Source of the DNA: UMGS1002 sp045586785
GTDB lineage: Bacteria; Bacillota; Clostridia; Oscillospirales; CAG-272
Direction: 5' to 3'
Length of the DNA stretch: 49,611 nucleotides
Assembly: GCA_045586785.1 (NCBI GenBank)
Contig: JAZNBA010000002.1
Span: 1-49,611, forward strand
Positions 26,358 through 35,231 of the stretch are shown one piece after another. Made by a program: the position numbers and the translations under genes. The notes under the pieces are model-generated. The model saw only the letters and a program-made list of their open reading frames with translations, ran no database searches and was not told the origin of the DNA. Position 1 is the stretch's first letter. Each line of letters begins with the position of its first letter.

Positions 26358-27053
26358 TTAATTAAGCAGTTCGAATTTGTAGCCTACGCCCCAGACGGTC
26401 TTAAGCTGCCACTTTGTGGAAACTCCGTCCAGCTTTTCACGCAGTCTCTTGATATGTACGTCAACAGTTCTGGAGTCACCCAGATAGTCAAAGCCCCAAA
26501 CCTTGTCAAGCAACTGGTCGCGGGTAAATACGCGATTGTAGTTGGAAGCAAGGAAATATAAGAGATCCAACTCCTTGGGAGGAATATCTATTGCCTTTCC
26601 GTTGAGCTTGAGCTCATATTTCTGCTTGCTTATTTCAATGCCCTCGTATTTAATGACTTCACCGTCGTCATCACGGTTGTTATGGGCGGAATAGCGGCGA
26701 AGCACCGCCTTGGCACGCGCCGAAAGCTCCTTTGTATCAAAGGGCTTGACAACGAAATCGTCAGCACCCAGCTCAAGTCCCAGCACCTTGTCAAATACGT
26801 CACCCTTTGCGGTGATCATAATAACAGGCTTGGAGGACATTTCGCGTATCTCGCGAAGTACCTGCCAGCCATCCTTCTTGGGCATCATAACGTCAAGCAG
26901 AACAAGGTCCGGCTCAAACGCCTTAAAGGCGGAAACGCCTTCGGCACCGTCATTTGCGGTCTTGACCTCATAGCCCTCATTTTCAAAATAAAGACGCAGT
27001 AACTCTGAAATATTGGTATCGTCATCAACGACAAGAATCTTAGTATCCAGCAT
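26358..27053 (-). CDS. OmpR/PhoB-family response regulator
   Basis: This regulator has 231 residues. The receiver domain (about 1-120) has the acidic pair in ILVVDDD, phospho-acceptor Asp54 in VLLDVMMP and the Lys in VVKPFD. The C-terminal winged helix (about 130-231) has IDIPPKELDLLYFLASNYNRVFTRDQLLDKVWG, DSRTVDVHIKRLREKL and the final VWGVGYKF. It is the first gene of a minus-strand operon with the kinase, htrA and two mgtC genes. Confidence 0.97.
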   Translation of the reverse strand: MLDTKILVVDDDTNISELLRLYFENEGYEVKTANDGAEGVSAFKAFEPDLVLLDVMMPKKDGWQVLREIREMSSKPVIMITAKGDVFDKVLGLELGADDFVVKPFDTKELSARAKAVLRRYSAHNNRDDDGEVIKYEGIEISKQKYELKLNGKAIDIPPKELDLLYFLASNYNRVFTRDQLLDKVWGFDYLGDSRTVDVHIKRLREKLDGVSTKWQLKTVWGVGYKFELLN

Positions 27054-27116
27054 TTATATTGACCTCCGTAAAATATATTTTTGGTCCTCTGCCCGATGGA
27101 CAGTTACATTCATTTT

Positions 27117-27144
27117 ATTATACCACTTTATTTGAGTTTTGCAA
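27117..27144 (-). promoter_or_regulatory. Probable promoter of the two-component/htrA/mgtC operon
   Basis: TTGCAA, 16 bases, TATAAT on the minus strand, about 65 bases before the regulator start codon. It is the only promoter-like site found for the group of five genes. Confidence 0.6.
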
Positions 27145-27196
27145 AGAGTTTTTTTCATTTTTTATATATATTTTTAATAGGTTTTTCAATAATCTC

Positions 27197-27225
27197 TTGC
27201 CAAATACGGAAAAATGTTATATAAT
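27197..27225 (+). promoter_or_regulatory. Promoter of the interrupted ychF-like gene
   Basis: TTGCCA, 17 bases, TATAAT faces right, about 90 bases before the ATG at 27315. It belongs to the host side of the proposed ICE junction. Confidence 0.65.
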
Positions 27226-27314
27226 TATAATGAGATAGATTGCGAATATTAAAACATTACAAAAAATAACATAATTTTTCTCTGACCAAAAAGAAAGGTA
27301 CGGTAAAAACACAC

Positions 27315-27389
27315 ATGAAACTCGGTATCGTAATTCGCAAACTATTTCATATATCCCCATATAACTCCTTAAAAGTTGTTAAGTACTAA
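27315..27389 (+). pseudogene. ychF: 5' remnant of a host gene, probably ychF, cut by the ICE
   Basis: The ATG at 27315 has an AAAGG site and a promoter upstream. It encodes MKLGIV, identical to the start of clostridial YchF (Obg-like ATPase), whose next residues are normally GLPNVGKS. Here the frame continues IRKLFHISPY and stops after 24 codons, in DNA that turns abruptly AT-rich. I infer that the mobile element entered after codon 6 (about 27332). Six residues are a short match, so a chance start is possible. The rest of ychF should lie beyond the far ICE end. Confidence 0.5.
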
Positions 27390-27459
27390 TCAATTAAAAG
27401 CTTTTTATTCACTTCTCTTTTATACACCTTTTTATATCTCTTTATATTTCAATATTAAA

Positions 27460-27492
27460 ATGGTGTAAAAATGGTGTAAAAATTGTGTAGCA
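27460..27492 (+). repeat. Three 11-bp direct repeats at the ICE left end
   Basis: ATGGTGTAAAA occurs twice in direct tandem and a third time as ATTGTGTAGCA, in phase at 11 bases (one DNA turn). An inverted copy (TACACCTTTTT) lies about 30 bases upstream. Such helically phased repeats act as iterons or regulator sites. Their place just before an initiator-like gene favours one of these roles. Confidence 0.55.
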
Positions 27493-27537
27493 AAAAATAT
27501 GTTATCCCGAGAAAGTTAATGCAACTGAACAACAATC

Positions 27538-27560
27538 GCCGCCCATTTTTTATGGGCGGC
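27538..27560. promoter_or_regulatory. Strong hairpin before the initiator-like gene
   Basis: A 9-bp stem (GCCGCCCAT with ATGGGCGGC) around five T lies 12 bases before the GGAGG ribosome site of the next gene. The tract after it is AT-rich (AAATTTTATTT). It could be an attenuator, a single-strand or double-strand origin feature, or the terminator of a leader transcript. Confidence 0.6.
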
Positions 27561-27581
27561 AAATTTTATTTGGAGGAAAAA

Positions 27582-28673
27582 ATGTCAGAATATCAATTGG
27601 AAATAAAACAGATTGTAGATTACCCGCATTGCCGTATTTATAGGCAATTTGTTCAGTCCCTAATAGCTGACCGAAACATTCGTACAAACGGAGGTTCCGG
27701 TCTTTTCTTTTACACCGTTCTGTCTAGTTTTGCAAATTTCAGAACATCAAACAAACGCTTCGGCGGCATCAATTTTACTATCCTTCCTGGAGAGTGACTT
27801 TGTCAATTGAGTGAGCAAACTGAGTGGTTTCACTTGCGTTTTGGTAGACAAGCGCTAGCAGTTCTGAGAGATCTGCAAGAACGTCACCTCATAACATTTG
27901 AGGTGCTTGGCAATGGTAGACTCGTCAAATATAAGATTACAGATTGGCATAAACATAACCGTGTGCTTGAGTATAATGCTCCCTGCCAAAAAGATACAGG
28001 ATTTTTCTTTCTTCCGGTTTGTATAGCAAATCAAATCATAGGAACGAGACGCCCATCAGAAATGGATATTATTTTAGACTTATGGCTGAATACCGTTTAT
28101 AACGATGATCAGGTGTGCGGCTCTGAAATCGCACCCGTTGTATATATTAGAAATGGGAGTGGTTCTCCACTTGTCAGTTATACCGAGCTATCACAAAGAT
28201 ATAATCTTTCCAAAGCCACTATAAGTCGTTATCTGAAAAAATTTGAAGATCTTGATCTAATAGCCCTCAATTCTTTTCCCGGTACGCACGGAACAGTTAT
28301 TTCTCTAAAGAATTACCTCTCCACAATGTTTCAAATATCCGATGTTATGCTTGATAAGGAGGAAATTGCAATGGCATTACACATCACAATTAATCTACAA
28401 AATAGCGTTACAAATGACGAGACTACCGTTTCAGAATTGGACAAGTACTCAATCATGCAAAAAGTCAAAAAAGTCCTTGTATCACAAGGTTTTTTATGCT
28501 TTGAATGTTCTAGATTTCGCTATAAATTATTAGAGTTATCCGATTGCAGAGATATGATATTAATTAAGGAATCTAATGTACCAAAGGAACGGTTGAGATA
28601 TAACCTCAAACTATATTGTGGCGAGCAAATAGAACTAGCGCAGTTTGAATTGCTACTTACCCCATCAAACTGA
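27582..28673 (+). pseudogene. ICE replication-initiator-like protein, interrupted by an in-frame TGA
   Basis: The reading frame from ATG 27582 (GGAGG site) meets TGA at 27795-27797 and then continues in the same frame to 28673. Together the two parts give one protein of about 363 residues. The first part has YPHCRIYRQFVQSLIADRNI and GGSGLFFYTVLSSFANFR; the second has WFHLRFGRQALAVLRDLQERHLITF, CQKDTGFFFLP, SEMDIILDLWLNTVYND and a clear winged helix, VSYTELSQRYNLSKATISRY. The family, as I remember it in clostridial ICEs, has Trp after PGE, so TGG to TGA is the likely change. A TTG at 27807 could restart translation. The role in ICE replication or regulation is inferred. Confidence 0.75.
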
Positions 28674-28687
28674 AAGGAGATTTTAAC

Positions 28688-29182
28688 ATGAAATCGAAAA
28701 AAGAAATTGATGCAACTAAAGATCCCTTGTACCACGATACTTGGATCTTACTTCGCAAATATCGTGATGTCGTATGGAGTCTTGAAGTTTCTGTTCAAAA
28801 AGCAAAAAGAATATTTCAAGTTGAGTTTGGGCGTAGCATTGAAGACTTTTTAGAATCCATTTACATTGCTGGTGTAGATTTCGCAGAGTCGGGAATAGAA
28901 GAACATGCAAAATGCATTGAACAGAGCTACCAAATGTTGAAACTAGTGGACTCATCCGTCAATCTGCTCCGTGAAAAACATAAAAAGGGCGAGGAATATT
29001 ATTGGATCTTATATTATAGTTTTCTCTCTCCACAGCAATACCATAATGCCGAAGAGATAATTGAGCTGTTGCAACCACATGTTTTAGACATTAGTTACCG
29101 AACATATTACCGTAAGAGAAAAGAAGCCATTGCCATACTTTCTTCAATTCTGTGGGGATATACCGCAAAAGACTACCTTTAA
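28688..29182 (+). CDS. Conserved ICE protein, possible sigma-like/ArpU-type regulator
   Basis: This protein has 164 residues, mostly helical and charged, with no membrane segment. It begins 14 bases after the initiator-like gene, with a GAAAGGAG site. Recognisable blocks are YHDTWILLRKYRDVVWSLE, EDFLESIYIAGVDF, EEYYWILYYSFLSPQQYHN and the C-terminal DISYRTYYRKRKEAIAILSSILWGY. I recall the same arrangement directly after the initiator-like gene in other clostridial ICEs. The C-terminus resembles the region-4-like helix-turn-helix of phage late activators (ArpU). That role is uncertain. Confidence 0.75.
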   Translation: MKSKKEIDATKDPLYHDTWILLRKYRDVVWSLEVSVQKAKRIFQVEFGRSIEDFLESIYIAGVDFAESGIEEHAKCIEQSYQMLKLVDSSVNLLREKHKKGEEYYWILYYSFLSPQQYHNAEEIIELLQPHVLDISYRTYYRKRKEAIAILSSILWGYTAKDYL

Positions 29183-29239
29183 TGGCAAACAGTAAAATTT
29201 ACAAAAAAAAACAGATATTTCGTATTTTAAGGAGAAAAT

Positions 29240-29377
29240 TTGTCAAAAAAAAAGGTATATATAATTAGTGGCTATAATTTTTATGTTATGGCTAAATATT
29301 GCTGGATCATTATTGATGATACAAACAAAAATACAAAAACAGAAGGAACAAAATTATGGATAAAACATTTGTTGTAA
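29240..29377 (+). CDS. Possible 45-residue leader protein overlapping rdrA
   Basis: A TTG at 29240, 5 bases after an AAGGAG site, opens a 45-codon frame (SKKKVYIISGYNFYVMAKY, ending IKHLL). It runs 22 bases past the rdrA start codon in another frame. Ribosomes ending here could re-start at rdrA, whose own site (GAAGGAAC) is mediocre. It may be chance in AT-rich DNA. No family is recognised. The rest of 29183-29355 holds only weak promoter-like sequences. Confidence 0.35.
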   Translation: MSKKKVYIISGYNFYVMAKYCWIIIDDTNKNTKTEGTKLWIKHLL

Positions 29378-32274
29378 CCCAAACTCCACAGTATGGCGTT
29401 GTAAATGAGGTAGTCAAAAAAGGGTTTTCAATAGACTCTTCAATTTTTTCAAATGTGTATCAAGGTTGCATAAAATCTGTAGAAGATATTATTCAACAGA
29501 ACAAAGACACTAAACAAAATTTAGAAATAGAACCTTTTATTAATCCAATCATTGCAATAACTGGCAGTCGTGGCAGTGGCAAAAGCTCTGCTATGCATAG
29601 CTTTGCGCAATATTTGAAAGATTCAAAAAAGTATTCCGACGAAATAAAAAAATACACCGGGTTAGAAGATGCCTTCTTCTCCGTTTTGCCTCCCATTGAT
29701 GCCACACAATTTGGAAAGAACGAGTCGGTAATCAGCAATATATCTGCAGCTATGTACCGTGAATACAAAAAAATATCAGACACTCTTTCCGTTGACCAAA
29801 AGCGCGATTTTGTTAGTCTTGCCAAAGCAGTAAATGACACTTCAGTTGTATACACAACCGGAGAGTGGTTTAAAAGAGATGAATGCTTGCTCCAAGATGC
29901 AGAAAAAGTGGGCAATTTGCGCAAAGACTTACACACTCTTATTGAAAAATATCTGAAACTTCAACGTGATTCGCAAAATAACAATAACAACTATTTAGTT
30001 ATTATGCTTGACGATTTAGATATGTGCACCAAGGGAGCCTTTGCAATAATAGAGGAAATCCGTAAATTCCTCTGCATCAAAAATATTATAATTATTATGA
30101 CCCTGCAAAGTGAACAGCTCAAAACCTTGCTTCAAACATCTTATGCTGAGTCATTGAGTGGTTACGACAAAGGAGATTCTACTGTAAAAGCCCATGTTCG
30201 CCCATTAATTCAAGATTTGGCATATCGCACATTTGAAAAAATGTTTCCGTCGTCTCGCTGCCATTCAATGCCAATATGGAATGCGGATATTTTGAATAGT
30301 TTTGATCTTTCTGTCGTTGATAGCACTGGGAACGATGTTTATGGAGACAAACAATCTCCTTCAGACCTTTTATACAAAGCATTGCCTGAAAGCACACGAT
30401 CAAAGATCATATACAGAACGCTTCATTTAATATGGCGAAAAACAATGCTCCTTCTTGTGTGCAACAAAGAAAATGAGCATCTACTGTTGCCAAATAATCT
30501 TCGTTCACTGCATAACTTCATCGTAATGCTCAATAGTATGGAAGAAGTTATTGACTTGAATAGCATTAAGCAGCCACTTCCAACTTTTATTCCTGGTTAT
30601 CTAGAATTCAACGCATTCATAGAAGAAGATAATGCATTTATCAATCGTGAAACTTTACAAAAAAACCTGGATTTGTTTGAAAACTACTTGATGGAAAATA
30701 TTCATTCTTACGGCAATATAAAAATTGGGCGAAAAAGCGAACAAGACTTTGCTGACACTCTAGTTTCGCTAATATATGAGATGAAATTAACACCTTTATG
30801 TCGCTTAAACGCCAAAGTTGTTGGCGACATCTTAGATGCCGATGTATCTTTTATTGGTGATGCATTTGATAAACAAGTAAAAATCGGCGATACCACAAAA
30901 AGTCTTAAAAACCTCCTACAAGATGCTGTTGCACATGCTGATACAATTAGTGTCGGCGACGTAATGTTTGTACTGGGTAAAATCGATGTTCGCACAAGAT
31001 GCCGATACATTTCATATCTAGTTGAGGTAATTCGTACCCTATGGAGTATAAGAATGACCAAAGAATTTTTTATCAACGGAAAAATTCGCAAAAACCGCAG
31101 CGGCAATTTGTATGCTTCATATATTACAAAGGATTTTCGCATAGCTGTCGGAGCATTAATGGTTGATGCAAATGCGACTTCTTTCTTTCCAAGCAAATGC
31201 GCACAAGGGAAACGCAGCGGAGACTGGTTTGTACTATCAAAGGATAAAGAAAAAAATTTCGAATTTTATAAGCTATTTCAAACATCGTACATTAGTGAAA
31301 TACCTAATAACAATAAATATCCAAAAGAAGGACATAATTATAGAAAACATTCACCGACTGGAATTCCCAATTATCTTACAATTGGCCTTGACGATATAAA
31401 TGCTGGCACTATAATTTACCATCCATTGGCAATATACACAAATTTACTAAATTATTATGAGGGTGCACCTGACATAAATATCTTTACACACCCCCTTGAA
31501 TCCATTGTAATGACATTTCCTTTTTATTCGTTAGATTACCTATATCGTTTTTATGAAATATTCCGAAAAAAATTAAAAAAGATTTCCAGCAATACTAACA
31601 GCCTTATTCAATCATTCTTGAAAGTAAATGATATTTATAATCAAATCACATTGATTGATGTAGATTATGATACCAACATTTTAAAGATTATAGGCAACCA
31701 CATACCTACTGGTCATTTTAAGCAAAACTATCCAATCAACGCTAAACTAATAATTCAAAAAATATGCGAGATTGCCATAGATAACTTAAATATCGATATT
31801 GTAGACAAAATGCCCACCAGATCCATTGAACTTGCGGTGTCATTGTTGGATGATTTTGATGTTGTTTCCGAGATAGAAATTATTTCATCTGTTTTAAACA
31901 AGTATAGTCAAAGTAAAAATAAATTTTTAGAAGATGCATTAAAGGCCTCAAATCCAGAGGATCTACTAAATTGGTTGAAAGCGGAATTAATATATGGAGA
32001 AATAGATGATGCTTACCGCACACTAGACAAATTAGATGACGAAATTACTGTTAAAGACATTGAAACTTCAATTAAATGTATTGAGTGTGCCATTGCAGTA
32101 TATTCATCTTTCGACTTAGATTCAAAAAGACTATGTTGTAAATCAGACATAAAATGGGAACGTTTGAGGGGATTTTGCCCAACGCGAATTAAGGATATTT
32201 TAGACAAGTTGATGATTTTGAAAGAAGAAAAGGCAAAGCAACCAATAGAAAGTTCTATTGATGCATGTGTGTAA
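29356..32274 (+). CDS. rdrA: RADAR system ATPase RdrA
   Basis: RdrA is the large P-loop ATPase of RADAR, an anti-phage system in which RdrA and the deaminase RdrB form very large complexes. The protein has 972 residues. Walker A GSRGSGKSS is at 70-78, followed by LPPIDATQFGKNES (about 111-124) and Walker B YLVIMLDDLD (213-222) in a KAP/AAA-like domain. The rest is a long, mainly helical region with no membrane segments. The length and the adjacent adenosine deaminase-like gene are the hallmarks of RADAR; the ATPase alone would not be enough. Codon use is far more AT-rich than the host or the ICE transfer genes. The stop codon lies inside a hairpin (32259-32283). Confidence 0.88.
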   Translation: MDKTFVVTQTPQYGVVNEVVKKGFSIDSSIFSNVYQGCIKSVEDIIQQNKDTKQNLEIEPFINPIIAITGSRGSGKSSAMHSFAQYLKDSKKYSDEIKKYTGLEDAFFSVLPPIDATQFGKNESVISNISAAMYREYKKISDTLSVDQKRDFVSLAKAVNDTSVVYTTGEWFKRDECLLQDAEKVGNLRKDLHTLIEKYLKLQRDSQNNNNNYLVIMLDDLDMCTKGAFAIIEEIRKFLCIKNIIIIMTLQSEQLKTLLQTSYAESLSGYDKGDSTVKAHVRPLIQDLAYRTFEKMFPSSRCHSMPIWNADILNSFDLSVVDSTGNDVYGDKQSPSDLLYKALPESTRSKIIYRTLHLIWRKTMLLLVCNKENEHLLLPNNLRSLHNFIVMLNSMEEVIDLNSIKQPLPTFIPGYLEFNAFIEEDNAFINRETLQKNLDLFENYLMENIHSYGNIKIGRKSEQDFADTLVSLIYEMKLTPLCRLNAKVVGDILDADVSFIGDAFDKQVKIGDTTKSLKNLLQDAVAHADTISVGDVMFVLGKIDVRTRCRYISYLVEVIRTLWSIRMTKEFFINGKIRKNRSGNLYASYITKDFRIAVGALMVDANATSFFPSKCAQGKRSGDWFVLSKDKEKNFEFYKLFQTSYISEIPNNNKYPKEGHNYRKHSPTGIPNYLTIGLDDINAGTIIYHPLAIYTNLLNYYEGAPDINIFTHPLESIVMTFPFYSLDYLYRFYEIFRKKLKKISSNTNSLIQSFLKVNDIYNQITLIDVDYDTNILKIIGNHIPTGHFKQNYPINAKLIIQKICEIAIDNLNIDIVDKMPTRSIELAVSLLDDFDVVSEIEIISSVLNKYSQSKNKFLEDALKASNPEDLLNWLKAELIYGEIDDAYRTLDKLDDEITVKDIETSIKCIECAIAVYSSFDLDSKRLCCKSDIKWERLRGFCPTRIKDILDKLMILKEEKAKQPIESSIDACV

Positions 32275-32283
32275 CATGCATCA
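32259..32283. terminator. Hairpin covering the rdrA stop codon
   Basis: A 9-bp stem TGATGCATG with CATGCATCA around a 7-nt loop contains the rdrA TAA. The tract after it (TTAGTATAACTGTTT) is only weakly T-rich. It could be a partial terminator that lowers rdrB or a cleavage site that separates the two messages. No clear new promoter is visible in the 88-base gap. Confidence 0.5.
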
Positions 32284-32362
32284 TTAGTATAACTGTTTAA
32301 TTGCATTTACAAATATCTTGCACACTTGTTCAATAATACCATTGTAAAACGAGGTCAATCAT

Positions 32363-35167
32363 ATGATTATCGAAGATACTCTCAGAGTATTGCTCCGCGA
32401 TATTCCAGCAGAAAGTGCAATTCAATCATGGATAAACGGATACCAATATTCTGATCCGCTATGTATTCGCTATAACGACAAGTTGTGCCATACCTCTTTG
32501 ATGGACAAATCAAACCATTATTCTGTCGATGATGCTGAATACGCACTGCGCTATGCTAGGAACTATGACTTATTGCAACCAGATGACAGCAAGCAATATG
32601 GTGTCTTTGGTTTGGTTGCTTTTGCAGTAAAAGATATGCTGACAACGGATATTGAGCACGAGTGCTTGTGTAAATATATGTCGTTGTTGGATTTTAGAAG
32701 GTTGACTCATCCTATCGATCCTACAATATTTGTATCAGCATATTTAGCTCAAGACGATATTCAAAAATCATATAATCGTAATACTTTTGCTCGTAACCCT
32801 ACTATTAGATGTAACAACGGACGCTTGCAAAATATACTAAGTCATGGTATGGCTGAAAACCATTTTCACATTGGCGGTTCCACAAATGCTTTTTCATTTC
32901 AATGGATTTGTCTTATGAATCATCTTAGTGGCAACCGCAGAAATGAATTCTCAGAAACAAATATTGACTCATCACCACTAAGTTCTCATCCCTCCGAAGC
33001 ACCATTATATCCCCTAATAATCAAAGCTGCATTTATTCGCTATTTCTTATATTGCACCATCAACGACATATCTCCATTTAGCAACACAAACGAAGAGAAT
33101 GACTTAACCATAAAAGATTTATTAAAAATGTGTGATGATGAGATTGGACAAAATGTGCGCAGATTGGACACATTAACCTATTCATTACGCGAATTATGCA
33201 TAGATCAAGAAAAAAACATATCGCAATCTTTCATTCCCGACTATGCACTATATGGTGAGCCAATTCCAAATGTAGATAATACCGATGAATTACATATTCC
33301 TTGCTTAGCTGTTAGAAACTATGAGCGAATGTTGTATAGACCGCTTGCAGGCGAACACCGTTTTCAATACAGCTTATTTAGTGAAATATTTAAGAAAAAC
33401 CCAAAAATCATGCCTTACATTGATTTGGCATATGCATATTTATTAATATATTGTCGCTTTAGGGCAGAGTTTGTCCAAGTAAACAACCGAGTGGGGTTCA
33501 ACAACTTCCGTCAGTACCAAGATAGAAAAGAAATATTCACGGATAAATGGCCGCAATATGGTGAGCAACGCACTCAAATTGCTCAACAATCTGTCTTAGC
33601 AAACCCTCATATAATATCTTTTGAGGGACGTTTGGGCCCTGCCCTGACAGCTGATTTGTTAAACATAAAGTTACTTAAAACATTAAGTCTAGCGACAACA
33701 TCAAGTTATGTATCTCCGTATTTAGAACACTTTCTACAAGGACATAGAGGCAATGTATCCTCAACAATAGTTAATTTGAAATCAGCTCTTGATAAGCAAA
33801 AACTAAAACAACCTATTCCAGCTACCGACAGTCTTGCTCTGAGAACACTAGAAAACGCTCAAAATAAACTTAGTTACACCATACATTTCCCCAAACGTGC
33901 ACAATTCATTTCAAATGATGAAGCATTTGAATTGACAAATCCTAGGGATTCCAGATTACGCAAGAAAATCACCGGCTGGGCATCCGCAATTATTCAAGCA
34001 CGTTCAAAATATCCCGAAAGTATGTCTTGGGTAACAACTATTGACGCTTGTTCCAGCGAAATTGATTGTCGTCCCGAAGTCTTTGCACCAGAATTCCGTC
34101 ATATGAAATATGTAACACCAACATATGATGCCGCATTAGCATCTCCGTATGTTCCACCATTGCGAATTACATATCATGTTGGAGAAGATTTTTTGGATCT
34201 TATTGATGGCTTGCGTGCAATTGATGAAGCAATTATATTTTTAGATATGCAAAACGGTGATCGTATCGGTCACGCCATGGCACTAGGTATTGATTGTGAA
34301 GAATGGTACTCATTCAAAGGAGAGACTATAGTTCTTCAAAAGCAAGTGTTGCTGGATAACCTTGTTTGGCTATACGGAGCTATGCGAAAATATAATATTG
34401 CAAATAGTGGCGTGGAAGATCATATAAGAAAATGGTTTAAAAAACTATATACCAGCATTTATATTGACAATATTGACAAAAAAGCAAGCACACAAAGTTT
34501 ATTATACAATGTGGGAATAGATGACTACCTTTCAAGCCTATCATTACGCGGGAACGACCCGCTCGTCTACATCAATAACCCGGGCGGTTCTATTATAGAA
34601 CAAAAACACTTTCAAAAGGCATTGGCAGAAACAGAAAGTGAGCCGTGGAAACTACAGAAAAAAGCAGGCAAAGGCTATGACATTCTGTCAAATATATTAT
34701 ACCACTGTTATCACTGGGATTTTGGTATGAAGCTTGAATCTTCCAAACTTGTCGAGTATTCAGTACCATATTGTGTAATTGATGTAATATGCCAAGTGCA
34801 GGAAAAAATGCAATATCAGATAAGTCGCAAAAATATCGGAATAGAATGTAATCCTTCTTCTAATTATCTAATCGGTACTTTCAGAGACTATTTAAAACAC
34901 CCCATATTTAGATTTGATAATAAAGAGCTTTATCTACCCTCAGATGCCAAAAGTAAAGAGCCAAATCCACATATTTGTGCTTCTATTAATACAGATGATC
35001 TTGGTATATTTGATACATCATTAGAAAATGAATATGCCATAATGGCGTCTGCGTTAGAAATAGGAAATAGCTATTGCAGAGAAGGCGGTACGATGCTCCC
35101 ACAGCAAATCTATGATTGGTTAAATCACATTCGTCAAAACGGATGTGATCAAGCATTTCACAAATAA
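32363..35167 (+). CDS. rdrB: RADAR system adenosine deaminase RdrB
   Basis: RdrB is the divergent adenosine deaminase of RADAR. In studied systems, RADAR activity during phage infection converts adenosine to inosine in RNA or ATP to ITP. The protein has 934 residues and keeps the whole deaminase active-site pattern: NHFHIGG (metal His167 and His169), TYHVGEDF (His605, Glu608), DRIGHAMALGID (His637), ECNPSSN (830-834) and NTDDLGIF (Asp878, Asp879). Long insertions separate these blocks, as expected for RdrB and unlike housekeeping deaminases of about 350 residues. A GAGGT site precedes the ATG. It follows rdrA and ends in a bidirectional terminator. Confidence 0.93.
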   Translation: MIIEDTLRVLLRDIPAESAIQSWINGYQYSDPLCIRYNDKLCHTSLMDKSNHYSVDDAEYALRYARNYDLLQPDDSKQYGVFGLVAFAVKDMLTTDIEHECLCKYMSLLDFRRLTHPIDPTIFVSAYLAQDDIQKSYNRNTFARNPTIRCNNGRLQNILSHGMAENHFHIGGSTNAFSFQWICLMNHLSGNRRNEFSETNIDSSPLSSHPSEAPLYPLIIKAAFIRYFLYCTINDISPFSNTNEENDLTIKDLLKMCDDEIGQNVRRLDTLTYSLRELCIDQEKNISQSFIPDYALYGEPIPNVDNTDELHIPCLAVRNYERMLYRPLAGEHRFQYSLFSEIFKKNPKIMPYIDLAYAYLLIYCRFRAEFVQVNNRVGFNNFRQYQDRKEIFTDKWPQYGEQRTQIAQQSVLANPHIISFEGRLGPALTADLLNIKLLKTLSLATTSSYVSPYLEHFLQGHRGNVSSTIVNLKSALDKQKLKQPIPATDSLALRTLENAQNKLSYTIHFPKRAQFISNDEAFELTNPRDSRLRKKITGWASAIIQARSKYPESMSWVTTIDACSSEIDCRPEVFAPEFRHMKYVTPTYDAALASPYVPPLRITYHVGEDFLDLIDGLRAIDEAIIFLDMQNGDRIGHAMALGIDCEEWYSFKGETIVLQKQVLLDNLVWLYGAMRKYNIANSGVEDHIRKWFKKLYTSIYIDNIDKKASTQSLLYNVGIDDYLSSLSLRGNDPLVYINNPGGSIIEQKHFQKALAETESEPWKLQKKAGKGYDILSNILYHCYHWDFGMKLESSKLVEYSVPYCVIDVICQVQEKMQYQISRKNIGIECNPSSNYLIGTFRDYLKHPIFRFDNKELYLPSDAKSKEPNPHICASINTDDLGIFDTSLENEYAIMASALEIGNSYCREGGTMLPQQIYDWLNHIRQNGCDQAFHK

Positions 35168-35171
35168 TAAA

Positions 35172-35207
35172 AATCCCCTGACTTAGGCTTCACTAAATCA
35201 GGGGATT
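35172..35207. terminator. Bidirectional terminator between rdrB and the metallopeptidase gene
   Basis: A 10-bp stem AATCCCCTGA with TCAGGGGATT is extended by TTAG/CTAA and closed by a 6-nt loop. A T-rich tract follows on the minus strand and a weaker one on the plus strand. It lies between convergent genes, 4 bases after the rdrB stop. Confidence 0.93.
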
Positions 35208-35231
35208 GTATTCTAAATTAATATTCTTCTG

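Noticed and set aside
27582..28673. TGA recoded as tryptophan in the whole organism
   Set aside because: Several clear genes in the window end with TGA at the expected length (for example tadC and tsaB), so TGA works as a stop here.
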